This document shows, piece after piece, positions 7,804 to 15,440 of a stretch of 64,000 nucleotides of DNA. The stretch comes from Lentzea pudingi. Lineage in GTDB: Bacteria > Actinomycetota > Actinomycetes > Mycobacteriales > Pseudonocardiaceae. Within the stretch, counting starts at the first letter, position 1. Every line of letters begins with the position of its first letter. A program made the position numbers and the translations under genes. Where the stretch lies: positions 227,771 to 291,770 of the forward strand of contig NZ_BMNC01000007.1 in NCBI RefSeq assembly GCF_014646255.1. The letters are read 5' to 3'. The notes beneath the pieces are model-generated. The model was not told where the DNA came from, ran no database searches, and saw nothing but the letters and a program-made list of their open reading frames with translations.

Positions 7804-8964
7804 GTGGAGAGCACGGACTTGACCTGGCGGCGCCTCGCCGAACGTCAGTGGCCGTTGGCGATCGCACTCACCGCCATCGCCCTGCTGGAGACCGGTTCGA
7901 TCTCGACCGGTCTCGGCTGGTGGCAGGTGCCCGGAGTCGCGGTGGTCTGCGTGATCGCCGTGCTCGCACCCCGCAGGCCGTTCGACGCCGCCCTCGCGCT
8001 GGCGTTCGCCGTCGCCTGCGTGGCCGTCTACATGCGGCTGCTCGGGGTGGCGCTCGAACCGCACCTCTTCTGGAGCGGTGCGTGCATCTCGATGACCGGC
8101 GCGGCGATGGCCACGATCGCGACCCTCGTCCGGGATTCCCCTCGCACCAGGGCAGTGGCCGGAACCCTGGCCGTGCTCGCGGCCATGGCGCTCGCGGAGG
8201 TCCTGGGCTGGCCGATCGTGGCACCGCGCGAGTACCGCGAGTGGACCCCGGACGCGTGGAACTTCGGGATCGCGGCGTTCGTGCTGCTCGTCCTGTCGGT
8301 CGGCAGCGGGATGTACTTCCGGGCCCGCGACAACGAACGGGCCTCGCAGCTCGCCGCTTCCGTCGCGGCGGCCCAGAACGCCGAGCGGATGGCGTTGGCG
8401 CGCGAACTGCACGACGTGGTCGCGCACTACGTGACAGCGATCGTCGTGCACGCGCAGGCAGGTCAGCTCAACCGCGAGATCGACGTGCTGCCGGTGATCG
8501 CGTCGTCCGGAACGGAGGCGCTGACCGCGATGCGACGGCTCGTCGGCACCATGCGGGACGAGTCTTCCCCGGCAGGTCCGGCCGCTTCCTCGTCGTTGAT
8601 GGACGACGTGCGGGAACTGGCTGCCGAGTCCGGGCTGCCGGTCCGGCTCACGTCCGACCTGCGGGACGCGGTGCCGCAGGAACTGGCCCGCTCGGTGCTG
8701 CGGCTGGTGCAGGAATCACTGACGAACACCCAGAAACACGCGTCCGCAGTGTCCTCAGTGGAGGTTTCACTGTCCTCTGGCGACGGTGTGCTGCACCTGG
8801 CGGTGCTCGACGACGGCGTCGCGTCCGGCGTGCCCGTCGGGGGCTCGGGAGGCTACGGGCTCGTCGGCATGCGCGAGCGCGTGGAACTGCTGGGCGGCAC
8901 GTTCTCCGCAGGACGGCGCGAACCGACTGGCTGGACGGTTCGCGCCGAGCTGCCGATCACCTAG
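7804..8964 (+). CDS. NarL-type sensor histidine kinase, orphan
   Basis: A 386-residue membrane kinase. The N-terminal half has about five hydrophobic helices (residues 20-180) with no large extracellular sensor domain. A short coiled linker leads to the HisKA_3 dimerisation helix with phospho-acceptor His203 in ARELHDVVAHY. The ATPase domain shows an N-box variant QESLTNTQKHA, DDGVASG and VGMRERVELLGG. It would phosphorylate a LuxR-type response regulator, but none is adjacent: the next genes are a hairpin-rich gap and an amidohydrolase. GTG 7804 is preceded by TACTGT 7 nt upstream, suggesting a leaderless transcript. Confidence 0.9.
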   Translation: MESTDLTWRRLAERQWPLAIALTAIALLETGSISTGLGWWQVPGVAVVCVIAVLAPRRPFDAALALAFAVACVAVYMRLLGVALEPHLFWSGACISMTGAAMATIATLVRDSPRTRAVAGTLAVLAAMALAEVLGWPIVAPREYREWTPDAWNFGIAAFVLLVLSVGSGMYFRARDNERASQLAASVAAAQNAERMALARELHDVVAHYVTAIVVHAQAGQLNREIDVLPVIASSGTEALTAMRRLVGTMRDESSPAGPAASSSLMDDVRELAAESGLPVRLTSDLRDAVPQELARSVLRLVQESLTNTQKHASAVSSVEVSLSSGDGVLHLAVLDDGVASGVPVGGSGGYGLVGMRERVELLGGTFSAGRREPTGWTVRAELPIT

Positions 8965-8965
8965 A

Positions 8966-9067
8966 TCAGTCGACGTCGCGGATGACCTCGAACTCCTGAG
9001 TCATCTCGACATCGCTTTGCTGGTCGTCGTTCTGAGGGTCGATGTCGGCCACTGAATGCCTCCGCAT
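8966..9067 (-). CDS. Possible small acidic peptide (33 residues)
   Basis: A 33-codon frame converging on the kinase gene, with stops one base apart. The predicted peptide is acidic and polar, beginning MRRHSVADIDPQNDD and ending FEVIRDVD, without membrane or Cys-rich character. No clear ribosome-binding site is seen, and the start codon lies inside the hairpin at 9064-9098, which weakens the call. It could be a real regulatory or precursor peptide or a chance frame. Confidence 0.3.
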   Translation of the reverse strand: MRRHSVADIDPQNDDQQSDVEMTQEFEVIRDVD

Positions 9068-9098
9068 GATCACGCCCGGTCGCGGGTTGTGATCATGC
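9064..9098. terminator. Strong hairpin downstream of the histidine kinase
   Basis: A 10-bp perfect outer stem (GCATGATCAC at 9064-9073 with 9089-9098), continued by an inner CCCG/CGGG stem (9075-9078 with 9083-9086) and a GTCG tetraloop. It lies 100 bp after the kinase stop. It is a likely transcription terminator for the kinase gene, although it has no T-run. Confidence 0.6.
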
Positions 9099-9102
9099 CA
9101 AC

Positions 9103-9186
9103 TCAGCGCCGGGTCGGCGGCTTGGGGGTGGCGGGCTTCTGCGCGCGGCGGAACTGTCCACTGGACGTGCACGGCTTCTTCGACAT
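9103..9186 (-). CDS. Possible small basic peptide (27 residues)
   Basis: A 27-codon frame from ATG 9186 encoding a basic, Pro/Lys/Arg-rich peptide with the sequence start MSKKPCTSSGQFRR. An AGGGG lies 14 nt upstream, too far for a confident ribosome-binding site. It is recorded because the 8965-9393 stretch otherwise has no gene. It may be a chance frame. Confidence 0.2.
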   Translation of the reverse strand: MSKKPCTSSGQFRRAQKPATPKPPTRR

Positions 9187-9235
9187 GATCTTGAGACGCC
9201 CCTGTCCTACCCGTGGTTGCTCGTGAATGCACAAA

Positions 9236-9263
9236 GGGCCCGTCGCTCGCGCATGACGGGCCC
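9236..9263 (-). terminator. GC-rich hairpin with T-run on the minus strand
   Basis: A perfect 9-bp stem GGGCCCGTC / GACGGGCCC with a 10-nt loop. Read on the minus strand it is followed by TTTGTGC, and on the plus strand by CTTGG, so it resembles an intrinsic terminator mainly for minus-strand transcription. No minus-strand gene ends here apart from possible antisense transcripts, so its client is unclear. Confidence 0.5.
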
Positions 9264-9360
9264 CTTGGATGGGGAGAAGTTTTAGGCCGGGGCGGACCCT
9301 GGGGGTCGGCCCGCGCCCGACACAGCGAGGATGCCCATCCGCCGCGGATGTATGCATGCT

Positions 9361-9376
9361 TGTGACCGGCGTCACA
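9361..9376. promoter_or_regulatory. CRP/GlxR-type binding site upstream of the amidohydrolase
   Basis: TGTGACCGGCGTCACA matches the CRP-family consensus TGTGA-N6-TCACA exactly. It ends 17 bp before the amidohydrolase start and lies just upstream of a CAGGAT -10-like hexamer (9381-9386). That position suggests direct overlap with RNA polymerase binding and so probably repression, or class II activation. cAMP-CRP (Cmr/GlxR) regulators are general in actinobacteria; binding here is inferred. Confidence 0.55.
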
Positions 9377-9393
9377 GTGGCAGGATTCCCGGC

Positions 9394-10707
9394 ATGTCAC
9401 TGCGTCTACACGCTCCGGTCGTCCTGCCCTGCGACCCGTCCTGCGCCGTGTTGCGCGACGCGGTCGTGGACGTCGTCGACGGCCGGATCACGTACGTGGG
9501 TGCCGCTTCCGAGGCGCCCGCCTTCGACGGCGAGGTCCGCTCGCTGTCCGGCATCCTGCTGCCCGGCCTGATCAACACCCACGCGCACAGCCCGATGACG
9601 GTGCTGCGCGGCCTGGGCTCCGACCTGCCGCTGCTGCGGTGGCTGCAGGAGCAGATGTGGCCGAACGAGGCGCAGATGACCGCGGCCGACGTCGGCACCG
9701 GCATGCTGCTCGGCGCGGTCGAGATGCTGCGGCACGGCGTCACCACGTCCGCCGAGATGTACTTCCACGGCCCTGAGCTGGTGTCCTCGGTGCTCGCGGC
9801 CGGTTCACGGGTGGTGTTCGGCGGCGCGATCCTCGACGTGCCCGGGATGGACTGGAAGTCGCTGACCGGCGACATCTCCGCGTGGATCGACGCCGACGGG
9901 CTGCGGTTCGGACCCGGTGAGCGCGTCGAACTGGCCTACGGGCCGCACTCCGCCTACACGCTGTCGGCCCCGCAGCTGACGTCGATCGCCGCCGAGGCGC
10001 GCGAGCGTGGCGCGCTGTTCATGGTGCACGTGGCCGAGTCGCCGTTCGAGGACGAGGCCGCACGGGCCGAGTTCGGCTCGGTGCCGGCGCTGATGAAGGC
10101 CTCGGACGTGCTGGGCGGCCGCGTGCTGTCCGCACACTCCGTGCACCTGTCCGACGACGACATCGCGCTGTACGCGTCGTACGGCGTCGGCGTCGCGCAC
10201 TGCCCGGGGTCGAACGCGAAGCTCGCATCGGGCATCGCGCGCGTGCCGGAGATGCTGGCCGCCGGGGTGAACGTCGGGCTGGGCACCGACGGACCGGCGT
10301 CCAACGACGACCTGGACCTGTTCGAGGAGGCTCGGCTGGCCGGGCTGTTCGCGCGCGTGTCGAAGATGGACGCCACCGTGCTCGGGGCCGCGCAGGCGTT
10401 GCTGATGGCCACTCGCGGTGGTGCCGACGCGCTCGGACGTGACGACATCGGCACGCTGGAGGCCGGGCGCTGGGCCGACGTCGTGCACATCGCCGCCGAC
10501 GACCCGGCGTTCGCGACCGGGCTGGACGCGCCCGACTCGCAGCTGCTCGCGAACCTCGTGTGGGGGTCCGGGTCGCGCCGGGTCACCGACGTGTGGGTCG
10601 CCGGTGACCACGTGGTCGCCGAAGGGGAGTCCACTCGGGTGGACCGGCACGAGGCGCAGGCCGGGGTGGCCGCGGTGGCGCAGCGACTGCGGAGCGTCAA
10701 CTCGTAA
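9394..10707 (+). CDS. Amidohydrolase, 5'-methylthioadenosine/S-adenosylhomocysteine deaminase-like
   Basis: A 437-residue metal-dependent amidohydrolase of the TrzA/MtaD/SsnA group. It shows the HxH metal pair in NTHAHSPMTVLRGL, a further metal histidine in FMVHVAES, the catalytic region LSAHSVHLSDDD, the GTDGPASNDDLDLFEE metal aspartate block, and a C-terminal GTLEAGRWADVV beta-sandwich return. These enzymes deaminate adenine- or guanine-type nucleosides or related ring amines; MTA/SAH is the best guess. ATG 9394 was chosen because it opens the canonical beta-sandwich strand; the frame is open upstream. A CRP-type site precedes it. Confidence 0.88.
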   Translation: MSLRLHAPVVLPCDPSCAVLRDAVVDVVDGRITYVGAASEAPAFDGEVRSLSGILLPGLINTHAHSPMTVLRGLGSDLPLLRWLQEQMWPNEAQMTAADVGTGMLLGAVEMLRHGVTTSAEMYFHGPELVSSVLAAGSRVVFGGAILDVPGMDWKSLTGDISAWIDADGLRFGPGERVELAYGPHSAYTLSAPQLTSIAAEARERGALFMVHVAESPFEDEAARAEFGSVPALMKASDVLGGRVLSAHSVHLSDDDIALYASYGVGVAHCPGSNAKLASGIARVPEMLAAGVNVGLGTDGPASNDDLDLFEEARLAGLFARVSKMDATVLGAAQALLMATRGGADALGRDDIGTLEAGRWADVVHIAADDPAFATGLDAPDSQLLANLVWGSGSRRVTDVWVAGDHVVAEGESTRVDRHEAQAGVAAVAQRLRSVNS

Positions 10708-10732
10708 CCACAGGCTGTTGACAAGCCTGTGG
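10708..10732. terminator. Bidirectional hairpin between convergent genes
   Basis: A perfect 8-bp stem CCACAGGC / GCCTGTGG with a 9-nt loop, placed directly at the amidohydrolase stop and 7 bp from the stop of the converging SDR gene. On the plus strand ACAACTTT follows. Its right arm runs into TGTGGACAA, a match to the DnaA box, probably by chance. Confidence 0.6.
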
Positions 10733-10739
10733 ACAACTT

Positions 10740-11417
10740 TCAGTGCGGACGCGACCGCACGTTGATCTCGGTGATGTGGGCGTCGGGCGTCGCCAGCACG
10801 GCCGACGCCACCGCCCGCCCCACCGAGGCCGGGTCGATGTACTTCGACGCGTCGTACTCGCCACCCTCCTGGCGCCGCACGTCCTGCTGCATCGGCGTGG
10901 CGGTGCGGCCGGGGTAGACCGTGGTCACCCGCAGCGCCGGCTCGTCGCCGCGCAGCGCGTCCGCGTAGGCCCGCAGTGCGAACTTCGACGCCGCGTAGAC
11001 ACCCCAGCCCGGGTTCACGGAGAGGCCCGCGCCCGAGTTGATCAGCACGACATGGCCGCCGGCGGTGCGGAGCTGCGGGAGGACCAGGTTCGTCAGTTCG
11101 GCGACGGCGAAGACGTTCACGTCGAACGTCCTGCGCCAGTCCTCCTGCGAGGCCTCGGCCAGCGGGCCCAGCAGGGCGATGCCGGCGCTGTGGACGATCA
11201 CGTCGAGGCGGGCGAGCGGGGTCAGGTCGGCCGAGGCGACGTTCGTCAGGTCGAACGGCCAGGCCTGGGCTCCCGGGAGCTCGGCGGCGAGGACGGACAG
11301 GGAGTCCTCGTCGCGACCGCCTAGCAGCAGGTCGTGGGTGGGGGCCAGACTTCTGGCGATGGCCGAGCCGATTCCGCTGGATGCCCCGGTGACGAGGGCG
11401 ACCGGACGATCACTCAT
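10740..11417 (-). CDS. Short-chain dehydrogenase/reductase
   Basis: A 225-residue classical-type SDR. Features are the cofactor loop TGASSGIGSAIA, the central HSAGIALLGPL in place of NNAG, the active-site Ser in LINSGAGLSVNPGWG, and the YAASKFAL Tyr-Lys pair. It is shorter than most SDRs (about 250). The frame stays open far upstream through the divergent transporter, but ATG 11417 gives the canonical N-terminus. TATGGT lies 6 nt upstream, suggesting a leaderless mRNA. Its start is only 12 bp from the start of the divergent MFS gene, so the two must be controlled together. The substrate is unknown. Confidence 0.9.
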   Translation of the reverse strand: MSDRPVALVTGASSGIGSAIARSLAPTHDLLLGGRDEDSLSVLAAELPGAQAWPFDLTNVASADLTPLARLDVIVHSAGIALLGPLAEASQEDWRRTFDVNVFAVAELTNLVLPQLRTAGGHVVLINSGAGLSVNPGWGVYAASKFALRAYADALRGDEPALRVTTVYPGRTATPMQQDVRRQEGGEYDASKYIDPASVGRAVASAVLATPDAHITEINVRSRPH

Positions 11418-11429
11418 GGGGGGACCATA

Positions 11430-12608
11430 GTGCCCAGGAAGTTGATCCTGCCGTACCTGTGCCTGCTCTACTTCATCAACTACCTGGACCGGGTCAACAT
11501 CGGGTTCGCCGGGCCGAACGGCATGTCGGAGGAGCTCCAGCTCTCGGCGACGGTGTTCGGGTTCGCGTCCGGGGTGTTCTTCATCGGGTACCTGCTGCTC
11601 GAGGTGCCGAGCAACCTGGCGCTGCACAAGTTCGGGGCGCGGCGGTGGATCGCGCGGATCATGGTCAGCTGGGGGATCATCGCGACGGCGATGGCGTTCG
11701 TGCCCAACGGGACCGTGCTGATCGTGCTGCGGTTCCTGCTGGGTGTGGCGGAGGCCGGGTTCTTCCCGGGGATCATCCTGTACCTGACGTACTGGTACCC
11801 GCAGAAGGAGCGGGCGCGGATCGTCGCGCTGTTCATGGTGGCGGTGCCGATCTCGACGGCGCTCGGGGCCACGTTCAGCGGGTTGCTGATCCAGTGGACG
11901 GACTGGCGCACGATGTTCCTCATCGAGGGCCTGCCGGCGATCGCGCTGGCGTTCGTGACGTGGTTCTGGTTGCCGGACAGGCCCGCCGAGGCCATCGAGG
12001 AGGAGCCGCGGCAGGAGCACTGGCCGTTGAAGAAAGCCCTGACGCACCCGCGCATCCTCGCGTTGAGCTTCGTGTACTTCGGGATCGTCTACGGGCTGTA
12101 CACGCTGGGGTTCTTCCTGCCGACGATCATCAAGGGGCTCGCGCCGGACGCGGGCATCGTCGAGCGCGGGCTGATCAACGCGATCCCGTACGTCCTCGGC
12201 GCGGTCGCCATGGTCCTGTGGGCCAGGCACGGCGACCGCACCGGGGAACGGAAGTGGCACGTCGCCGCGCCCATGTTGCTCGGCGGGGTGGCGATCCCGT
12301 TCGCGCTCTACCTCGACAACCCCGTCGCGGCGATGGTGGCGGTCTCCGTCTGCGCCATCGGTGTCTGCGCCGCGCTGCCGACGTTCTGGGCGCTTCCCAC
12401 GAGCTTCCTCGGCGGTGCGGCCGCGGCGGGCGGGATCGCGTTGATCAACTCGCTGGGCAACCTGAGCGGCTTCGTCGCGCCCTACGTCACCGGAACACTC
12501 CGCGACCTCACCGGGACCCAGAAGACCGGCCTCTGGGTCGTCGGCATCACGATGGTCGTGGCGGCGGTCGTCGCGCTCGTTCAGAGAGCGGGCACCGAGA
12601 AGGTGTAG
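11430..12608 (+). CDS. MFS transporter, anion:cation symporter (phthalate/tartrate permease) type
   Basis: A 392-residue major facilitator with about twelve helices. Family features are the opening LLYFINYLDRVNIGFAG, the helix 2-3 loop KFGARRWIARI, and GVAEAGFFPGIILYLTYWYP, a hallmark of the ACS family that takes up organic acids such as tartrate, phthalate or hexuronates. Translation from GTG 11430 is supported by GGGGGA just upstream. The divergent SDR gene may process the imported acid; this is inference from proximity. The last 28 bp overlap the converging DUF3455 gene. Confidence 0.9.
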   Translation: MPRKLILPYLCLLYFINYLDRVNIGFAGPNGMSEELQLSATVFGFASGVFFIGYLLLEVPSNLALHKFGARRWIARIMVSWGIIATAMAFVPNGTVLIVLRFLLGVAEAGFFPGIILYLTYWYPQKERARIVALFMVAVPISTALGATFSGLLIQWTDWRTMFLIEGLPAIALAFVTWFWLPDRPAEAIEEEPRQEHWPLKKALTHPRILALSFVYFGIVYGLYTLGFFLPTIIKGLAPDAGIVERGLINAIPYVLGAVAMVLWARHGDRTGERKWHVAAPMLLGGVAIPFALYLDNPVAAMVAVSVCAIGVCAALPTFWALPTSFLGGAAAAGGIALINSLGNLSGFVAPYVTGTLRDLTGTQKTGLWVVGITMVVAAVVALVQRAGTEKV

Positions 12609-13120
12609 AGCGTCTCGTACTTGACGGAGGTCTGGGCACCCTCGGTGCAGCCGCCCGTCGGCGCGAGGCCGCCCTTGGTGTTGAGGCGCTGCACGTAGCT
12701 GACGCCGGCGAAGACACCGGAACCCCTGGTGGACTTGGCTTTCAGGAGGAGCTCCGGAACGGCTCCGGGCACCTCGTTGCGTGCGCCGTCGACCGGGGCG
12801 GCCTCGACCGCGCTGCCGTCGACGGTGGAAACCCAGATCGGGCCGCGCGAGTGCAGTCCGACCGCCCTGCCGAGCCGGTCCGCCAGCGTCGCGGCGGGTT
12901 CCAGGCCCTTCCACGCCCCGGCCGTGCAGGTGTAGGTCTGCACGCCCTTGGCCTGGAGCCTTTGGACGATCTTGTGGCCGGGCGGGACCTGTACCGCGGG
13001 TGCGACCCTCGCGGAGGCCTCGCTCGTGGCAGCCTCGGTCGGCGCGGCGGTGGAGCTCACGCCTCCGACGAGGATGCCCAGAAGGCTTGATGCGACCAGG
13101 ACGATGCCAGTTCGTTTCAT
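12581..13120 (-). CDS. Secreted DUF3455 domain protein
   Basis: A 179-residue exported protein. The start at ATG 13120 gives a good signal peptide (MKRTGIVLVASSLLGILVGG, cleavage around residues 28-35). The mature part contains the DUF3455-type sequence VPPGHKIVQRLQAKGVQTYTC, PIWVSTVDGSAV and VQRLNTKGGLAP, with Cys residues in YTCTAG and GGCTEG that could form a disulfide. The biochemical role of DUF3455 is not known. It is followed on the same strand by two PhoX genes across a gap of about 100 bp. The 3' end overlaps the MFS gene. Confidence 0.85.
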   Translation of the reverse strand: MKRTGIVLVASSLLGILVGGVSSTAAPTEAATSEASARVAPAVQVPPGHKIVQRLQAKGVQTYTCTAGAWKGLEPAATLADRLGRAVGLHSRGPIWVSTVDGSAVEAAPVDGARNEVPGAVPELLLKAKSTRGSGVFAGVSYVQRLNTKGGLAPTGGCTEGAQTSVKYETLYTFSVPAL

Positions 13121-13223
13121 CACCTGCTGTCGTACGGCCCGAAATGCGGACCGGTTCAGTACCGTCTCAGCCGGCTGTGCGGCCACCCGTCACGCGGACG
13201 GGTGGCCGCACCGAACCACACGA

Positions 13224-15311
13224 TCAGTCGCAGATCTTCCTGCGGTCCTTGCGCCACACCACCGCGACGGACGGACGCGGCTGCGACGTGCCACCGTCCG
13301 GCCAGTGCGACAGCGGGTTGTTGGCCGAGGCACCGTCGATCTCGCCGGGGTGCTGCACGGACACCAGCACGAAGTCCTCGGTGATGACCGGGCCGCAGGT
13401 CTCCGCGCCGCGCGGCACCGTGAGGAACTGCTTGACCTGGCCACGGCGCTTGCCCTCGACGGGCACCGCGAACAGGCCGTCGTTGGACGCCAGGGCGTTG
13501 CCGTCCGTGGAGATCCACAGGTTGCCGTGCGTGTCGAACGCGACGTTGTCCGGGCAGGAGATCGGGCTGACCTGCGACTTGTCGAAGCCGCCGAAGTACG
13601 TGCCGGGGTCCAACGGGTCACCGCAGACGAGCAGCAGCTTCCACGAGAACGTCAGCGCCGTGTTGTCGCTGCGGCGCTCCTCGATCTCCAGGACGTGGCC
13701 GTGCTTGTTGCCGTTGCGCGGGTTGATCTCGGTCGGGCCTTCCTTGCCCGCCTTGCCGCGGTCGGTGTTGTTGGTCAGCGCGGCGTAGATCCGGCGGTTG
13801 TGCGTCGAGGGCTCGACGTCCTCCGGGCGGTCCATCTTCGTGGCGCCCATCTTGTCCGCGGCCAGGCGTGTGAAGACGTAGACCTCCTCGGCGGTGAAGC
13901 CGGGCACGAACGACTTGTCGTTGTGCGCCAGCGCGATCCACTCGCCGGAGCCGTCGAACTCGCCGTCGGCGGGCAGCTTGCCGGTGCCGTCGATCTCGGC
14001 GGCCGGGCTGTCACCGGTGAACTTGGCGACGTAGAGCGTTCCCTTGTCCAGCAACTGCTTGTTGTGCTCGCGGGCGCGCTTCGAGCCGCCCTTCTGCATC
14101 TTCTCGTCGGTGACGAACTTGTACATGTAGTCGAAGCGCTCGTCGTCGCCCATGTACGCGACCACGCGGCCGTCCTTGGCGACGATGACGTTCGCGCCCT
14201 CGTGCTTGAAGCGGCCGAGGGCGGTGTGCTTGACCGGCGTCGACGTCTTGTCGAGCGGGTCGATCTCGACGATCCAGCCGAAGCGGTTGGCCTCGTTGGG
14301 TTCCTGGGCCAGGTCGAAGCGCTTGTCAAAGCGCTCCCACTGGCGCAGCGACGCGCCGCCGCTGATGCCGTAGCGGGCGAACTTGGCCTTCGTGTCCGGG
14401 TCGGTGACCTGGTTCGCGTTGGCGAAGTACTGGTTGAAGTTCTCCTCGCCGGACAGGATCGTGCCCCACGGCGTGACGCCACCGGCGCAGTTGTTCTGCG
14501 TGCCCAGGACCCTGCGGCCCGTCGGGTCGGCGGAGGTCTTGAGGTACTTCGACCCGGCGGCCGGGCCCTTCACCTCGAACGGCGTGGTGAGGGTGATGCG
14601 GCGGTTGTACTTCTTCTTGTCGTCCGGGCAGACGAAGAGCTTGCCGGTGCGCGGGTCGCGGTCGACCATCACGACCGACATGCCGTGCGCGGCCCACGCG
14701 ATCTTGGCGTGCTTCTCGGTGATCGTGGTGGTCGACCAGTCCTTGAACATGAACGACTCGGTCGTGTACTCGTGGTTGCTCACCATGAGCCAGCTGTCGT
14801 GGTAGCCCGGAACCGGGACGAGACCGCAGAAGTCGTTGTTGAAACCGAACTGCTTGGCCTGCGCCTCGGGCGTCTGGTTGTCGAAGTCGAACTTCGGCGC
14901 GTCGTCCAGCACACCGTCACCCCAGCGGATGACGACGTCCTGCTGGAAACCCTTGGGCACGCTGATCTGGTCGAGGGTGTTGGGCGCCACCGGCTCGAAG
15001 TTCAGGCCGCCGGGGTCGTTGCCGCCGTGGCCACGGGCCTCGGCGTGCGCCGGAGCGGCGGTGGCGGAACCGGAGAACGCGAGCGCACCGGCTCCGGCGG
15101 CCGCGACGACCGCACCGGCCTTCAGCATGCCGCGGCGGCTCACGACCTCCTTGACGACGTCGGCGAAGTACGCGTTCTTCGACGTGTTGGGCGCCTCGTG
15201 GGCACAGGCGTTGCCGCAGCGGAACTCGCAGGTGACGGCCTGACGCCCGAGCGGGTGGTTGGCCGTGAGCAGGGGCAGCAGGCGACGGCCCCGATCGGTG
15301 GGTGAGGACAC
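13224..15311 (-). CDS. phoX: PhoX-family alkaline phosphatase, Tat-exported (copy 1)
   Basis: A 695-residue PhoX (DUF839) phosphatase, a calcium/iron-dependent enzyme that releases phosphate from monoesters outside the membrane. A long N-terminal segment with the conserved TCEFRCGNACAHEAPNTS precedes a twin-arginine signal SRRGMLKAG near residues 58-66 and an Ala-rich hydrophobic stretch. Metal/active-site stretches of the family are visible: NNCAGGVTPWGTILSGEENF, GRFKHEGANVI and SCPDNVAFDTHGNLWISTDG. GTG 15311 follows a GGAGG. It is about two thirds identical by eye to the gene at 15441, a tandem duplication. Confidence 0.92.
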   Translation of the reverse strand: MSSPTDRGRRLLPLLTANHPLGRQAVTCEFRCGNACAHEAPNTSKNAYFADVVKEVVSRRGMLKAGAVVAAAGAGALAFSGSATAAPAHAEARGHGGNDPGGLNFEPVAPNTLDQISVPKGFQQDVVIRWGDGVLDDAPKFDFDNQTPEAQAKQFGFNNDFCGLVPVPGYHDSWLMVSNHEYTTESFMFKDWSTTTITEKHAKIAWAAHGMSVVMVDRDPRTGKLFVCPDDKKKYNRRITLTTPFEVKGPAAGSKYLKTSADPTGRRVLGTQNNCAGGVTPWGTILSGEENFNQYFANANQVTDPDTKAKFARYGISGGASLRQWERFDKRFDLAQEPNEANRFGWIVEIDPLDKTSTPVKHTALGRFKHEGANVIVAKDGRVVAYMGDDERFDYMYKFVTDEKMQKGGSKRAREHNKQLLDKGTLYVAKFTGDSPAAEIDGTGKLPADGEFDGSGEWIALAHNDKSFVPGFTAEEVYVFTRLAADKMGATKMDRPEDVEPSTHNRRIYAALTNNTDRGKAGKEGPTEINPRNGNKHGHVLEIEERRSDNTALTFSWKLLLVCGDPLDPGTYFGGFDKSQVSPISCPDNVAFDTHGNLWISTDGNALASNDGLFAVPVEGKRRGQVKQFLTVPRGAETCGPVITEDFVLVSVQHPGEIDGASANNPLSHWPDGGTSQPRPSVAVVWRKDRRKICD

Positions 15312-15362
15312 GCAGGCCTCCGAGATCGGTCAGTGTGGGAACTGGCCGAACCTAAGAGCCCA

Positions 15363-15407
15363 ACGAGTTCGCCTGTCGTCCAGGAGGTGAACGACAGGCG
15401 AACTCGT
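15363..15407 (-). terminator. Strong hairpin between the two phoX genes
   Basis: A perfect 17-bp stem (left arm 15363-15379, right arm 15391-15407, core GAGTTCGCCTGTCGT) with an 11-nt loop, beginning 34 bp after the stop of the second phoX on the minus strand. It is a likely terminator that makes the two phoX copies separate transcription units. Confidence 0.75.
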
Positions 15408-15440
15408 ACTACTCCCGAACGATCACAACACGCAGGGTGA

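Noticed and set aside
10728..10736. DnaA box TGTGGACAA
   Set aside because: Single copy overlapping a terminator stem between metabolic genes; probably coincidental.
10740..12914. 724-codon fusion of SDR with a long N-terminal extension
   Set aside because: The extension is antisense to the MFS gene and low-complexity; the SDR fold begins exactly at ATG 11417.
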